Assembly (NCBI GenBank): GCA_003527225.1
Contig: DPXQ01000155.1
Location: 1,164 to 7,487, forward strand
Source of the DNA: Rhizobium sp.
Lineage (GTDB): Bacteria; Pseudomonadota; Alphaproteobacteria; Rhizobiales; Rhizobiaceae
DNA length: 6,324 bases
Direction of reading: 5' to 3'
Positions within the stretch are counted from its first letter, which is position 1. Every line of letters starts with the position of its first letter. The notes under the pieces were generated by a model. That model did no database searches and was not told where the DNA came from. It saw only the letters and a list, made by a program, of their open reading frames with translations. The position numbers and the translations under genes were made by a program. Below are positions 6,182 to 6,324 of this stretch, piece by piece.

Positions 6182-6324
6182 TCACCAGGATTTGAGCGCC
6201 CTCAGCGTCGGCGTCTTCTTGAACATATGCTCGTCCATGCGGGCAAGCAGGCGGTCGAGCACTTCGACCGCCTGGCCGACGGCCGGTCCCTTGTTGAGCA
6301 TGACGCATTCCGCCCTGGCAGCCA
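6182..6324 (-). CDS. Pyruvate kinase, atypical short form (C-terminal 47 codons; N-terminus beyond right edge)
   Basis: The frame is open from the right edge to a TGA at 6182-6184. Visible residues begin AARAECVMLNKGP, which matches the last strand and loop of the pyruvate kinase barrel in the form seen in atypical bacterial enzymes (RAECVMLNKGP rather than the canonical DAVMLSAETA). The tail, with AVEVLDRLLARMDEH, KKTPTLRAL and a terminal KSW, matches how those proteins end. The canonical enzyme would have about 110 more residues forming its allosteric C-terminal domain; here the protein stops about 35 residues after the barrel motif, so that domain is absent. The enzyme would convert phosphoenolpyruvate and ADP to pyruvate and ATP in the cytoplasm. 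Catalytic residues are outside the window, so the call rests on this tail alone. The same-strand lipoprotein gene lies 223 bases downstream and probably has its own promoter. Confidence 0.6.
   Translation of the reverse strand, partial: AARAECVMLNKGPAVGQAVEVLDRLLARMDEHMFKKTPTLRALKSW

Noticed and set aside
6120..6308. 62-codon minus-strand frame overlapping the pyruvate kinase tail
   Set aside because: It lies in another frame over the recognisable pyruvate kinase C-terminus and shows no features of its own.

Overview
The window reads as chromosomal DNA of an alphaproteobacterium, most likely of the Rhizobiales (Rhizobiaceae or a close relative). The grounds are high GC content, strong G/C preference at third codon positions, the character of the MscL, aminotransferase and hybrid kinase sequences, and GC-rich intergenic gaps without classical U-tract terminators. 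Genus is not resolvable by eye. There is no insertion sequence, phage gene, tRNA, rRNA or CRISPR array, and composition looks even throughout.

Layout from left to right: (1) the N-terminal 204 residues of a fold-type I PLP-dependent aminotransferase, minus strand, running off the left edge; (2) a 160-base gap holding a nested inverted repeat just upstream of the aminotransferase and a bulged hairpin just after mscL; (3) mscL, minus strand, a large-conductance mechanosensitive channel; (4) a 214-base divergent intergenic region with a hairpin in the mscL leader; (5) a 1169-residue membrane hybrid histidine kinase, plus strand, GTG start, built as SLC5/SSS symporter, STAC-like linker, PAS, coiled coil, HisKA, HATPase and receiver; (6) a 119-base convergent gap with an 11-bp bulged hairpin; (7) a 304-residue lipoprotein of the YiiX/YebB-like NlpC/P60 hydrolase group, minus strand; (8) a 223-base gap; (9) the last 47 codons of an atypical short pyruvate kinase, minus strand, running off the right edge.

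The genes do not form an obvious single system. mscL and the kinase are divergent neighbours that could share control sequence, and the kinase and lipoprotein genes converge. The kinase is the most interesting gene: a transporter-like module is joined to a complete phosphorelay input and receiver, so it may sense a solute by binding or carrying it. No separate response regulator or phosphotransferase lies in the window, so its output partner is elsewhere. I see no convincing evidence of a previously undescribed system. The items most worth checking are the non-canonical residues in the kinase phosphotransfer motifs, the CxxC at the active site of the lipoprotein hydrolase, and the three structured intergenic elements.
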